The notes under the pieces are model-generated. The model had not been told where the DNA came from. It worked only from the letters and a program-made list of their open reading frames with translations, and did no database searches. A DNA stretch of 64,000 nucleotides. It comes from Paenibacillus cellulosilyticus. GTDB taxonomy: Bacteria > Bacillota > Bacilli > Paenibacillales > Paenibacillaceae. A program made the translations under genes and the position numbers. The stretch is taken from positions 124,001 to 188,000 of the forward strand of contig NZ_QGTQ01000009.1 of assembly GCF_003182255.1 (NCBI RefSeq), given 5' to 3'. Below, piece after piece: positions 41,641-50,460 of the stretch. Each line of letters begins with the position of its first letter. The first letter of the stretch is position 1.

Positions 41641-42531
41641 ATGCTAATCGTTGATGGGCTGACGAAGCAGTTTGCCAGCGGACGAGGCATTATGGACGTT
41701 TCGTTCACTGTAAAGCAAGGAGAAGTATTCGGCTTTCTCGGACCGAACGGCGCCGGTAAGTCGACCACGATTCGGCACATCATGGGCTTCATGAAGCCGG
41801 ATCGAGGCCGCGCAACAATCAATGGTCTCGATTGCTGGAAGGAACAAGGTGCCGTGCAGCGGCTGGTCGGTTATTTGCCTGGTGAGATTGCATTCATTGA
41901 AGGAATGACAGGCAGAAGCTTTCTCTCGTTTCTAGCTGACATGCAGCGAGTGGATTCGTCCGTCAAGCGAGCGCGCTTAATCGAAAGGCTGCAATTCGAC
42001 GACACAACGCCGATACGCAAAATGTCCAAGGGCATGAAACAAAAGGTCGGCATCGTTGCTGCGTTCATGCACGATCCTGCCCTTATCATTCTGGATGAGC
42101 CGACGTCCGGCCTCGATCCGCTTATGCAGCAGACGTTCATCGAGCTTGTGCTCGAGGAGAAAGCGAAGGGCACAACGTTCCTCATGTCCTCCCACAGCTT
42201 CCCCGAGATTGAGCGGACCTGCGACCGCGCTGCAATCATTAAGGATGGTCGTATCGTAGCCGTAAACGACATACATGAACTCCAATCGCTGCAGCGCAAG
42301 CTCGTCGTTATCGTGTTCGAGCGTGCAGAAGATGCGGAGCATTTTGCCAAGTCTGGTCGGATTCCTGTGGAGTCTCGCGATGATCGCTTGGTTACCGTTG
42401 CGGTGCAGGGCAATTACAATGAGCTCATTCAAGAAACGGCCAAGTACCCCATTCGTTCTCTCGATATTACCGCTCAAAATCTCGAGCAGGTCTTCATGCA
42501 TTACTACGATCGGAAGGAGAACGCCCGATGA
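41641..42531 (+). CDS. ABC-2 exporter ATP-binding protein
   Basis: The 296-residue protein shows Walker A (GPNGAGKSTT), the Q-loop region, the signature sequence (RKMSKGMKQKVGI) and Walker B (LIILDEPTSGLDP) with an H-loop histidine in SSHSF. A C-terminal domain of the drug/antibiotic exporter type follows (to 296). GGGGAGG stands eight bases before the ATG. Its stop overlaps the permease start (ATGA). With the permease it forms a two-component multidrug or lantibiotic-type exporter under TetR control. Confidence 0.93.
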   Translation: MLIVDGLTKQFASGRGIMDVSFTVKQGEVFGFLGPNGAGKSTTIRHIMGFMKPDRGRATINGLDCWKEQGAVQRLVGYLPGEIAFIEGMTGRSFLSFLADMQRVDSSVKRARLIERLQFDDTTPIRKMSKGMKQKVGIVAAFMHDPALIILDEPTSGLDPLMQQTFIELVLEEKAKGTTFLMSSHSFPEIERTCDRAAIIKDGRIVAVNDIHELQSLQRKLVVIVFERAEDAEHFAKSGRIPVESRDDRLVTVAVQGNYNELIQETAKYPIRSLDITAQNLEQVFMHYYDRKENAR

Positions 42532-43340
42532 ATGCGCCGCTGTTCAAGCAAATGCTCCAGACCAATATGAAGGGCATCAGTAATTATGCCTTCGGCTCGG
42601 CTTTCTATATTCTACTTATGTTCTGGCTCTACCCCCGTATGGCGGCGAATACGGATGCGCTTAATGATCTCCTGAAATCGATGCCCGAAGGCGTCGTCAA
42701 TGCATTCAACATTCAAGGCGGGTTCGGCAGCATGGAAGCATTCATCTCTGGCGAATATTATGGACTCATTCTTCCGATTCTTCTCTCGATCTTCTCGCTC
42801 ATAGTTTCGACGGCCTTGCTCGCAAGGCTGGTGGATCAAGGCTCAATGGCATATTTATTGTCTACGCCTACCACTCGTCGGCATATCGCGACGACGCAAG
42901 CTGCGGTGCTGACTGTCGGACTGCTGATCATTATGTTGGTGACGACGGCATCGGGTTTTCTAGGCAATGCGTGGTTCATCGGCGACAAATTCGAGTTCGA
43001 CGGCTCCCGCTTCATTCGACTGAACATTGTTGCGTGGATGCTGTTTACGGCGGTTGGCGGTATCTCGTTCCTCATCTCTGCCGTTGCGAATGATGAGAAG
43101 AAGGCGCTCGGTACGTCGGGTACGATCGTATTCGGCATGTTCGGACTTGATATGATCGCCAAGGTGAGCGACAGCGTGGAGTGGCTGAAGTGTGTGTCGG
43201 TCTTCTCGCTGTATCGGCCGGGTGAGATTGCCGCTGGTGGAGGTAATCCGTTGGTGGCATCGGTTGTTCTGCTCGGCATCGGGCTGGTATGTTTCATAGC
43301 GGGAGTTATTTCATTTAGTCGGCGGGATTTGCCGCTGTGA
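42528..43340 (+). CDS. ABC-2 exporter permease
   Basis: The 270-residue protein has six predicted membrane segments: about residues 20-40, 75-95, 120-140, 160-180, 190-210 and 245-265. It carries a large loop after the first one, as in ABC2_membrane-type permeases. Translation is coupled to the ATPase gene. LLSTPTTRRHIATTQ between segments 2 and 3 is the usual cytoplasmic coupling stretch. Two ATPase/permease pairs are expected to make the complete exporter. The substrate is unknown. Confidence 0.88.
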   Translation: MNAPLFKQMLQTNMKGISNYAFGSAFYILLMFWLYPRMAANTDALNDLLKSMPEGVVNAFNIQGGFGSMEAFISGEYYGLILPILLSIFSLIVSTALLARLVDQGSMAYLLSTPTTRRHIATTQAAVLTVGLLIIMLVTTASGFLGNAWFIGDKFEFDGSRFIRLNIVAWMLFTAVGGISFLISAVANDEKKALGTSGTIVFGMFGLDMIAKVSDSVEWLKCVSVFSLYRPGEIAAGGGNPLVASVVLLGIGLVCFIAGVISFSRRDLPL

Positions 43341-43349
43341 CAGAACAAA

Positions 43350-43520
43350 ATCCCCCTGCAAAATAAACTGCGCAATCGAATGTTCTTCCGATCGCTGTTG
43401 TATTCGGATTCCTCTGAACAATGAGGTCCAAGTTGGAATCCGAATACAAAGGCGACCGCTGACGCTTCTCCAGAATCATTCGCCTGCTGCGTTTATTGCT
43501 TGGGATTAGATCACAGTACA
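43350..43520. repeat. Long imperfect inverted repeat
   Basis: The central arms TGTATTCGGATTCC and GGAATCCGAATACA (about 43396-43410 and 43434-43448) are perfect. Outward, similarity continues imperfectly: AATAAACTGCGC...CGAATG on the left matches the reverse complement of CATTCGCC...GCGTTTATT on the right. The whole hairpin is about 170 bp and fills the gap before the terminator at 43548. Confidence 0.6.
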
Positions 43521-43547
43521 ACAGCAAATAAAATATTTAAAATTAGA

Positions 43548-43585
43548 ACAGCAGAGGGTTTTGAACGCCCTCTGCTGTTTTATTT
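43548..43585. terminator. Terminator between converging genes
   Basis: AACAGCAGAGGG pairs with CCCTCTGCTGTT, followed by TTATTTT. It serves the exporter operon and the minus-strand lipoprotein gene. Confidence 0.85.
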
Positions 43586-43636
43586 TAAAGGCCAGTACTT
43601 CAGTGCGAGGTGTACTGAGCCCTCTAACTATAAATG

Positions 43637-44206
43637 CTAGTTACCCTTGGCGATGTTCGTGATAACCCAGTTGCCGTCCTGCTGTTCTAACGTCAGCGAC
43701 CATTCTTTTGTGAACGATACGACCTCCGTAGATTCATCATGGATGTAGTCGAAGAAGTAGACTTTGATTGGCTCAGACAGGTCCAGCTCTTCGCCTTCGG
43801 TGCCGACCGAGGCGTAGAGAAGTAGTTCGTTGTCTGATAGGTCCAAGTCGGCGTAGTCGATGCTGTTCAGAATCTGCTGGCGAACCGGGTCGCCGTAGTC
43901 CAGTAGGATCGGGAAGTTTTGTTTGGAAATCGACTTAACTGCATGAAATAAGGAGTTTTCCTTTTCCTGCAGCTTGGCCAATTGATCGACGACAGAATTC
44001 GTCTGGCTTGTCGCGTCTTGCAGCTGTCTGATCTGATCGTCCTTCTCCTTCAACTGCTGCTTCAAGGCGGATATTTCATTTTGCAAATCGGAGAGATCTA
44101 TACTTGCTTCGGTGCTTGGGGCAGCCACTGGCTTAGATTGATCACAACCTAATAGTGCAGTACTGATGGTGAGCAGGGCTACATTTAAACGTACATATCT
44201 ATTCAT
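43637..44206 (-). CDS. Lipoprotein with coiled coil and NTF2-like C-terminus
   Basis: The 189-residue protein has a signal peptide with lipobox LLGC near residue 21. A coiled coil of about 55 residues follows (ISALKQQLKEKDDQIRQLQD...KLQEKEN). A C-terminal domain of about 90 residues ends WSLTLEQQDGNWVITNIAKGN, the usual end of an NTF2/SnoaL-like fold. GGAGGTGG precedes the ATG at 44206. It is likely anchored outside the membrane. There is no known function. Confidence 0.72.
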   Translation of the reverse strand: MNRYVRLNVALLTISTALLGCDQSKPVAAPSTEASIDLSDLQNEISALKQQLKEKDDQIRQLQDATSQTNSVVDQLAKLQEKENSLFHAVKSISKQNFPILLDYGDPVRQQILNSIDYADLDLSDNELLLYASVGTEGEELDLSEPIKVYFFDYIHDESTEVVSFTKEWSLTLEQQDGNWVITNIAKGN

Positions 44207-44293
44207 TAGAGCCACCTCCGCCATATTAGTCTATGACAAGCATAGTCTCAGACGAAACTCGCTGGATGCATGTTTCATATCTCCAATTATACA

Positions 44294-44345
44294 AATAAAA
44301 ACCCGCTAGAGACCACTTTGTTCCAAGTGTCCATCTAACGGGTTA
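44294..44345 (-). terminator. Terminator of the VOC protein gene
   Basis: On the minus strand AACCCG and TAGA pair with their complements to CGGGTT, followed by TTTATTTG. Confidence 0.65.
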
Positions 44346-44355
44346 TTACTCTTCC

Positions 44356-44724
44356 CTAATTTACAACGCCATAAAGGTTGCCGTCTGGATCAGTCAACGA
44401 GAAGCCCTGCATGCCATCGAAGTCGTGGATGTCGCCGACGGTCGCGCCTTTCTCCTGAAGCATCCGGTGCGCGCCCTGAACGTCTGTCGTGTGGAAGTTA
44501 TAGTATTGGCCGACGCCGTAATCGTTACGGGGGAACTTCGGCGGTACGATGTCATAGGACTGGACGAGGCAGAACATAATTCGCTCATCATTCATCATCG
44601 TTACCGTCGCTTTGGGCTCATCGTTGAACGTGATTTCGAAGCCTAGCATGTTCTTGTACCATTCCGTGGATCGCTTCAAATCGCTGACCGGGACGAAAAT
44701 CCCGACGCCGTAGAACATTCCCAT
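44356..44724 (-). CDS. VOC-superfamily protein (glyoxalase/bleomycin-resistance fold)
   Basis: This 122-residue protein has two VOC beta-alpha-beta units: VGIFVPVSDLKRSTEWYKNMLG, then YNFHTTDVQGAHRMLQEKG, closing with LTDPDGNLYGVVN. The family includes glyoxalases, dioxygenases and antibiotic-binding proteins, and the metal ligands cannot be fixed from sequence alone. The ATG at 44724 follows GAGGT by eight bases. It lies 98 bp downstream of an ECF sigma gene on the same strand. Confidence 0.82.
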   Translation of the reverse strand: MGMFYGVGIFVPVSDLKRSTEWYKNMLGFEITFNDEPKATVTMMNDERIMFCLVQSYDIVPPKFPRNDYGVGQYYNFHTTDVQGAHRMLQEKGATVGDIHDFDGMQGFSLTDPDGNLYGVVN

Positions 44725-44822
44725 CGTTATGTACCTCACTCTTCCCCTAGTTTGGAACTACACCTAAATAACGACGAACAACGTCAAAACCTAACAGGTA
44801 CTCGGATCAAAATGTACCAAAT

Positions 44823-45533
44823 CTACGATTCCGTTATCATAAACCGATTGCCATCGGGATCTTCCATATAAAAAGCTAACTTTCCATTCATCGTCATCAG
44901 CTTGCTGATCACGATCCGCTGCTTAACAAGAGCGAGGTAGGCACTGCAGATCGCTCTCGCATCTCGCCTCTTAAAAGCACGTACTAGCTGATCCAGGTCA
45001 AAATGTCCATGATGCTCCGATCCGTACAAATCCTCCAGCTTGCTCACTGGCTCTTGGCCGACGGCGGCAAGCTGCGCCAGCTTCTTCAACCGAGCACGTG
45101 CACGCCCGAGCGTGACTTGGATCGTGCCTTCGGCAGCCCGTAGAAACTCCGCCGTCTCTCTCGCTGTGAAGGCGAATACGTCCATCAGCAGGACGATGAC
45201 CATCGCACGCGGCGACAGCCGATGCGCCATTGTTTCCAGCAGCTCACGAGCTGCTAGACTATCATCCTCTACCGTATGCCCTGCTAGAGCATCGTCCGAG
45301 ACATGAAGATGGCGTTTATCTACCTTCAGCTTGTCCTTCCACGCGTTGCTCGCAATGCGATAAATATAAGCGTTCGAGATGCTCCGGGATGCATCGATCT
45401 CAAGCGCGCGTACAATTCGCAGCAGCACCTCCTGCGTGAGATCCTCCGCCTCCCAGCGATCGGCAGTAATGTTCAGACAATACCGATAAGCCTTCTGCTT
45501 CAACCGCTCATAATCAAGAGGAAACTCCGTCAC
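44823..45533 (-). CDS. ECF-type RNA polymerase sigma factor with C-terminal extension
   Basis: The 236-residue protein carries sigma region 2 (DRWEAEDLTQEVLLRIVRAL, with YIYRIASNAWKDK) and region 4 (LSPRAMVIVLLMDVFAFTARETAEFLRAAEGTIQVTLGRARARLKK). About 75 further residues follow. The extension ends KLAFYMEDPDGNRFMITES, which resembles the last strand of VOC or SnoaL-like domains. The GTG at 45533 is chosen because AAGGAG precedes it. No anti-sigma gene is adjacent, so the extension may replace it as the control domain. Confidence 0.85.
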   Translation of the reverse strand: MTEFPLDYERLKQKAYRYCLNITADRWEAEDLTQEVLLRIVRALEIDASRSISNAYIYRIASNAWKDKLKVDKRHLHVSDDALAGHTVEDDSLAARELLETMAHRLSPRAMVIVLLMDVFAFTARETAEFLRAAEGTIQVTLGRARARLKKLAQLAAVGQEPVSKLEDLYGSEHHGHFDLDQLVRAFKRRDARAICSAYLALVKQRIVISKLMTMNGKLAFYMEDPDGNRFMITES

Positions 45534-45679
45534 GATCCGGCACGCTCCTTCAAACACACGTAAATTTAGTATAATTTTTAACCCTATAATGGAAGGTTTC
45601 TCCGATAGTCAGTCGAATTCATACCAGCGACAAACTGCAATATCCATATAATTCTATCTTAATGAAGGATGTGTCGGCA

Positions 45680-46237
45680 ATGTCTAAACCATCGAACAAC
45701 ACAGACAACCAGCCAACTTTCAGCGGTTTCTCAGAAGTAAATGCAAATGAATCATCCGTATCTCACCAAATTTCGGGTCTTGGCGGATGGCTCATCCTTA
45801 TCCAAATCGGCCTCATCTACTCTTTGCTGAGCGACATCATTCAAGTCATGGGCAACGGGATCTTTAATGCAACAACGTGGGACAAGCTCACCAATACCGC
45901 TTACGATTCCTATAATTCCATGTGGAAGCCTGTCCTCATTACGCAGCTCGCCTTCTACTCCGTGTTCACCCTGTTCGTCCTCTTCACGCTCATCTCGTTC
46001 TATCGGAAGAAAAGCTATCTACCGAAGCTCATGATTACCTATTATGCGGTTTCATTCCTCTTCTCGGTCGTCAATTTCATTCTCGTGATGCAGATCGACA
46101 ATCTCAAGACAGCTACGGACGTACCAATCACTCAGACAAGCCTCGTCACTGGTCTCGTGATCAGCGCCATTATATCGGCACTATGGATTGGCTACTTCAC
46201 CCGTTCCAAACGGGTGCGCAACACGTTCGTTAACTAA
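45680..46237 (+). CDS. DUF2569-type membrane protein
   Basis: The 185-residue protein has an N-terminal polar stretch, then GLGGWLILIQIGLIYSLL, the usual opening of DUF2569. It has four membrane segments in all (about 37-57, 88-110, 118-138, 155-175). Such proteins are common in Firmicutes and function is not known. I start at the second ATG (45680); the first (45662) overlaps the likely ribosome site. It is divergent from the sigma-factor gene. Confidence 0.78.
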   Translation: MSKPSNNTDNQPTFSGFSEVNANESSVSHQISGLGGWLILIQIGLIYSLLSDIIQVMGNGIFNATTWDKLTNTAYDSYNSMWKPVLITQLAFYSVFTLFVLFTLISFYRKKSYLPKLMITYYAVSFLFSVVNFILVMQIDNLKTATDVPITQTSLVTGLVISAIISALWIGYFTRSKRVRNTFVN

Positions 46238-46263
46238 TCGACTCTCCCCCTACTCGTATGCAA

Positions 46264-46312
46264 AACAAAGCAAGGGCCGCTCTCGTCCGATACGAAAGCG
46301 GCCCTTGCTCGT
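46264..46312. terminator. Bidirectional terminator
   Basis: GCAAGGGCCGCT pairs with AGCGGCCCTTGC, between the converging DUF2569 and pepF genes. Confidence 0.75.
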
Positions 46313-46356
46313 CGTCATTCATGCTATAGCATATGCAGTGCTTGATCAGGATGTCC

Positions 46357-48165
46357 CTACTTGGAAGCCGTCATGGACAAAAATTGCTCCACATCCTCTG
46401 TTGTGAGCGCAACCGCTTCACGCCAGAAGTCTGGCTGCTCCAGATCGACGCCCAGATGCTTGCGTGCCAGCTCTTCCACAGTCATTCGTCCCGTGTCACG
46501 CAGCAGCGCCACATAACGGTCGGCGAATGCCGGACCTTCCTGCAGCGCACGGGCATAGATGCCGCTGCTGAACAGGAAGCCGAACGTATACGGGAAGTTG
46601 TAGAACGGTACATCCGTCAGGTAAAAATGCAGCTTCGAAGCCCAGAAGCTCGGATGTACGGCGCCCAGCTGATCCGAGAACGCTTCGCGCTGCGCAGCTT
46701 CCATCAGCTCGGACAGCTCCTCTGCTGTTACAAGCCCTTCGCTGCGCTTCGCATAGAATCGCGTCTCGAACAAGAAGCGCGCGTGAATGTTCATGAAGAA
46801 CGCAACGGCACGCTGGATTTTATCCTCGAGCAGCGCAAGCCTTTCTTCTCCATCCTCGGTCATCTTCACAGCAGCGTCGGACACGAGCATCTCCGCGAAC
46901 GTCGAAGCCGTCTCCGCCACGTTCATGGCATAATCCTGTGCGAGCGGCGGAAGGTCATTCATCACATGCTGATGATAAGCATGACCCAGCTCATGCGCGA
47001 GCGTCGAGACGTTCGATGCCGTACCGGAATACGTCATGAAGATGCGTGTCTGCTCCGACTTCGGCAGTGACGTACAGAAGCCGCCTGGACGCTTGCCTGC
47101 ACGGTCCTCTGCTTCAATCCAGCCGTCGCGGAATGCCATCTGTGCGAAGTCCGCCATATCTGGACTGAATTGACGGAACCGCTCCACGATGAATGCTGCC
47201 GCCTCGTCGTAAGGAACTGTCTTTGCCGCACTGCCGATCGGCGCCTCGACATCATGCCAATCCAACTTCTCGATGCCGAGCAGCTCTGCCTTGCGATTCA
47301 AGTAGCGAACAAGCTGCGGCTTGCCTTCTTCAACCGCCGACCACATGGCGTTAAGCGTCGCCTCGGTCATCCGGTTCATCGCAAGCGGCTCCTTCAGTAC
47401 ATTCGCCCAGCCGCGGCGTTCATACAGCTTCAGGCGGAAGCCCGATAGACGATTGAGCGAATCGGCCGTCAGCTCGCCCAGATCCGACCATTCGCGCTCC
47501 CATTCCGCCATCGCTGTCTCACGAACCGCACGATCGCCGTCGGACAGACGGTTGTGCATTTGTCCCGCGGACAGCACGCGCGTGGAGCCATCTGGCTCCG
47601 TGACCGTAAACTTTGCACGCGATACGATCGTATTGTACAGCTCGCCCCAGCCATGATAGCCATCTACGGCAAGATCGCCAGCGAGCGCTTCAAGCTCTGG
47701 CGCCATCTTCTCTTTCGTTGCTTCGCGGCGCTCAGCAAGCGCGAATGCCGCACTTCCAGCAGGACCTTCCGCCAGCCACGTGTTCCACACGTCATCCGCT
47801 ACCGCAGCGATACTCGCATCGAATTTCGTCAGTGCGCCGAGCAGGCGGGCACTGATTGTTTTAACCCGATCGTTCAAGCCGTTTGCCCCTCCGTCCTTCA
47901 TGTTCTGCGCCATGAGGCAAGCGACGAATGAATCGGATTCTCGCAGCCGGAGTGTGATCGATTGAATCGCTTCCGTCCAAGCCGTCAACAACGCCTGAAT
48001 CTGAAACGGCGCTTGCTCCCCTGCCGTCTCCGCCTCGTTCAGCGACTTCGTCAACGCCTCGATGTCCCGCTCCATGCCCGCCAATTCTTCTTTGAAGGCT
48101 GTCGAGCTAGAGCCCCCCGGATAGATTGATTCCAGCTCCCATGTCATCGGATATGTATGGCTCAT
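46357..48165 (-). CDS. pepF: Oligoendopeptidase F-type M3 metallopeptidase
   Basis: The 602-residue enzyme has the usual length and fold order for M3B peptidases. The zinc-binding HELGH is at residues 391-395, within LAHELGHAYHQH, and the downstream glutamate lies in ETASTFAEMLVSDA. It hydrolyses peptides of roughly 6-20 residues in the cytoplasm. It is a single gene with a terminator on each side. Confidence 0.95.
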   Translation of the reverse strand: MSHTYPMTWELESIYPGGSSSTAFKEELAGMERDIEALTKSLNEAETAGEQAPFQIQALLTAWTEAIQSITLRLRESDSFVACLMAQNMKDGGANGLNDRVKTISARLLGALTKFDASIAAVADDVWNTWLAEGPAGSAAFALAERREATKEKMAPELEALAGDLAVDGYHGWGELYNTIVSRAKFTVTEPDGSTRVLSAGQMHNRLSDGDRAVRETAMAEWEREWSDLGELTADSLNRLSGFRLKLYERRGWANVLKEPLAMNRMTEATLNAMWSAVEEGKPQLVRYLNRKAELLGIEKLDWHDVEAPIGSAAKTVPYDEAAAFIVERFRQFSPDMADFAQMAFRDGWIEAEDRAGKRPGGFCTSLPKSEQTRIFMTYSGTASNVSTLAHELGHAYHQHVMNDLPPLAQDYAMNVAETASTFAEMLVSDAAVKMTEDGEERLALLEDKIQRAVAFFMNIHARFLFETRFYAKRSEGLVTAEELSELMEAAQREAFSDQLGAVHPSFWASKLHFYLTDVPFYNFPYTFGFLFSSGIYARALQEGPAFADRYVALLRDTGRMTVEELARKHLGVDLEQPDFWREAVALTTEDVEQFLSMTASK

Positions 48166-48318
48166 TGATTATTCCACCTCTCACCAACAGATTCTTGTTT
48201 GCGCAATTGCAGCATGCAGTGTATAACTTTATTATATCCGATGTGCCGTGCGCTCTGCACATTCGCAATGACGAGTTCATTCTTACGAAGCAAGTCATTA
48301 ATTTTAGGAGGTACTACG

Positions 48319-48507
48319 ATGTCCCGACCCTTACAGATTTCAGCGGATACCGCTATTAAGCTAGCTGAGCAGCTTAAGGTGCCAGTTGAGCATCTCATGC
48401 ATATGCCGCGTCATATCCTGCTCCAAAAGATGGCCGAGCTGGCCAATGCCTCTGCAGCAGCACCATCCCCGTCCGGTCAATCGCAAGAAGAGCCAAAGTC
48501 CGAATGA
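48319..48507 (+). CDS. YycC-like small protein
   Basis: The 62 residues begin MSRPLQISADTAIKLAEQLKVPVEHLMHMPRHILLQK and end in an alanine/serine-rich tail. The first 40 residues match the small YycC family of Bacillales as I know it. Function is unknown. AGGAGG stands six bases before the ATG; a longer upstream frame lacks a site. The stop overlaps the next start as ATGA. Confidence 0.75.
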   Translation: MSRPLQISADTAIKLAEQLKVPVEHLMHMPRHILLQKMAELANASAAAPSPSGQSQEEPKSE

Positions 48508-48734
48508 TTCCATTCGAACGCACCTGGCCGTATGACATTATTCGCGGTGATGTCTACGTGTCCGATTGCCCGTTCTGCGATGCAAGCAACGTGCTTGTAC
48601 CGCTCAAGCCATCGGAAATACCGAATATCCAGGACGGCAAGAAGAAGCTGCTCATCTTTCCTTGCTGCCATGGCAGAGTGACCGTGCTTAATGTCGATGG
48701 CGACTATCTGCTGACCGATACGAAGCTGCGCTAG
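48504..48734 (+). CDS. Small cysteine-rich protein coupled to the YycC-like gene
   Basis: The 76-residue protein carries DCPFCDASN and FPCCHGRV, a CxxC plus CC/H arrangement suggestive of one zinc site. The rest is beta-rich (VTVLNVDGDYLLTDTKLR). Its ATG overlaps the stop of the previous gene, so both are translated from one mRNA. No family was recognised. A strong hairpin follows at 48763. Confidence 0.7.
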   Translation: MIPFERTWPYDIIRGDVYVSDCPFCDASNVLVPLKPSEIPNIQDGKKKLLIFPCCHGRVTVLNVDGDYLLTDTKLR

Positions 48735-48762
48735 TACAGCGGAGCGATATGTACTAACATAC

Positions 48763-48824
48763 AAACAGCCTCCACCGATACTCGGCGTTATCTCCGAGAG
48801 TTGGTCGAGGCTGTTTGACTATTT
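48763..48824. terminator. Long hairpin terminator between converging genes
   Basis: AAACAGCCTC pairs with GAGGCTGTTT, with an inner CTCGG/CCGAG stem, followed by TGACTATTTT. Confidence 0.75.
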
Positions 48825-48850
48825 TATCTTAAAATGTGTACCGAACTTTA

Positions 48851-49528
48851 TTATGCAGTTTCGTCCGCAATAGTTAGACCTTCAGAGCGAATGAGCTGCC
48901 ATTGATCGCGGCTTGCCTTAATCATGGCCGAGTCCACGATCCGTTTATCATTGACGACCCGAGAGAACCACCGAACCGCATCATTCGCGTTGCCCGTTCT
49001 TCGATTCAATTCACCGATCAAATACATCAGCCTGGCGTTATTGAGCGAGGACCCTTCTGTCTCATATACTTGAATATAGGCTTCAAGCGCAAAGCGTAAG
49101 AACCGCGCTTCCTGCTCCTGATTGTTCAATTCCCGATACAACCACGCAATATGATGCAGCACCGATGCCGTCACACGTGCGGACTCATTGATCACTTGCG
49201 CGCATAGCAGCGCTAGCTTGTACGTCTCGAGCGCCTGCTGGCCGGTCCGCTCACCGCTATAATCACGGGAACTCCAATGCTTCCCGATCCGCTCCCAATA
49301 ATCCGAACGCTGCTTCTCAGTCAGCTTACTTGTGCTATTCTCCGTGGAGGCAAATCCACATTCCGGGCAAATACGTACGACATAGTATTCCGGGTTAATC
49401 TCTTTGTAATAACCGCAAAAATCGGAGTCCGTCTTGTATTGACGTTTGAAGCTTGGTCTTACGCGCGATGTCATAAAGCTCGTATCACAGCAAGAACAGC
49501 TCACCTTTGTTAGATATAACGGCTCCAT
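48851..49528 (-). CDS. DUF2225 family protein
   Basis: The 225-residue protein begins MEPLYLTKVSCSCCDTSF and has paired cysteines (CSCC, then ICPECGF) in its first 65 residues. A helical TPR-like part follows (ETYKLALLCAQVINESARVTASVLHHIAWLYREL). This is the DUF2225 layout common in Bacillales; function is unknown. The ATG at 49528 follows GGAG by eleven bases. It is transcribed after the globin gene, 21 bp apart. Confidence 0.85.
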   Translation of the reverse strand: MEPLYLTKVSCSCCDTSFMTSRVRPSFKRQYKTDSDFCGYYKEINPEYYVVRICPECGFASTENSTSKLTEKQRSDYWERIGKHWSSRDYSGERTGQQALETYKLALLCAQVINESARVTASVLHHIAWLYRELNNQEQEARFLRFALEAYIQVYETEGSSLNNARLMYLIGELNRRTGNANDAVRWFSRVVNDKRIVDSAMIKASRDQWQLIRSEGLTIADETA

Positions 49529-49549
49529 ATGTCCCACGTCTCCTTGTCA

Positions 49550-49930
49550 TCATTGTTCCGTATTTACAAAATGATGCGCAGGTCCGCTTAGCCTCTCCAG
49601 TACGACGTCTCTTAGTTCCTCCGGCATGCCGATCTCTTCCAATGCTTCCCGCATGCATCCGAGCCATGCCCCTGCATGTGCCACCGTAATCGGGAAAGGC
49701 ATATGTCTTGCACGCATCATTGGGTGTCCATATTCGTCTGAATACAGCTGCGGTCCGCCAAAAAACTGCGTTAAGAACAGCATCTGTTTTTCCATGACAG
49801 GATGAATATCCTCTGGGAATAAAGGACCAAGCAATGGGTCGCGCTGCACCTTCGGATAAAAAGCTTCGACGATTCGCCGTACACCGGCTGCTTCTCCAAT
49901 CGCTTCATAAATCGTTATATATGATTTCAT
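49550..49930 (-). CDS. Truncated haemoglobin (YjbI/trHbO type)
   Basis: This 126-residue protein has the 2/2 globin pattern. It contains IYEAIGEAAGVRRIVEAFYPKVQRDPLLGPLFPED, KQMLFLTQFFGG and the proximal histidine in MRARHMPFPIT. A Trp follows in GAWLGCMREALEEIG. Such proteins bind oxygen or nitric oxide and in Bacillales are linked to disulfide and redox control with YjbH. GGAGG precedes the ATG at 49930. Confidence 0.92.
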   Translation of the reverse strand: MKSYITIYEAIGEAAGVRRIVEAFYPKVQRDPLLGPLFPEDIHPVMEKQMLFLTQFFGGPQLYSDEYGHPMMRARHMPFPITVAHAGAWLGCMREALEEIGMPEELRDVVLERLSGPAHHFVNTEQ

Positions 49931-50091
49931 CGTCATCCTCCACTCAAAAGTTTAGTTCTTTAGGATCATTTCTTTAAGACTATATAGAAAAAATTTCGTT
50001 TCGCAATCCCGATTAACCAAATATGTCTAAAGTCCCAATATTCGTAATCTACTCGTGAATAGCGATGCCCACAGCCTTATTATCGCACATA

Positions 50092-50119
50092 CAAAAAAAT
50101 GCCCGCAAGCGCGGGCATT
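50092..50119 (-). terminator. Terminator of the small peptide gene
   Basis: AATGCCCGC pairs with GCGGGCATT around AAGC; on the minus strand seven T follow. Confidence 0.85.
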
Positions 50120-50151
50120 GGTCTGATATGAAATTTAGGTCAGGTCAGCGG

Positions 50152-50247
50152 TCAGCTTTCGTAATCTTCTTCCCCCGGAGCTAACAACGACTCACGAATG
50201 ACGTAAACGAAAGCGCATACAAGGATACCAGCAATTACACTCACCAT
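50152..50247 (-). CDS. Small single-membrane-segment peptide
   Basis: The 31 residues (MVSVIAGILVCAFVYVIRES, then an acidic tail GEEDYES) form one membrane helix. GGAGGG stands six bases before the ATG at 50247. A longer in-frame start 12 codons upstream, with AAGGAT, is also possible. A terminator lies 33 bp after the stop. It is divergent from ylbJ. The short length and good signals suggest a real small protein of unknown role. Confidence 0.55.
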   Translation of the reverse strand: MVSVIAGILVCAFVYVIRESLLAPGEEDYES

Positions 50248-50460
50248 TGAGCATCCCTCCAACCATTCCGGAATTAACTTCATTGTAGCACATCCTTTTG
50301 TGAATAGCATCCCACTTTGCAAGCGTTTTCGAAATAAATTTTTATAATGTTCTGTCAATTTAAGCGTCATCTTTTTACACCTATTCGCATATAGCTCAAG
50401 GAGGAGTTGGACGGGCTGAAGAAAACACGCCTACGCGTTCGGAAGGAGGACTTATCCCCT

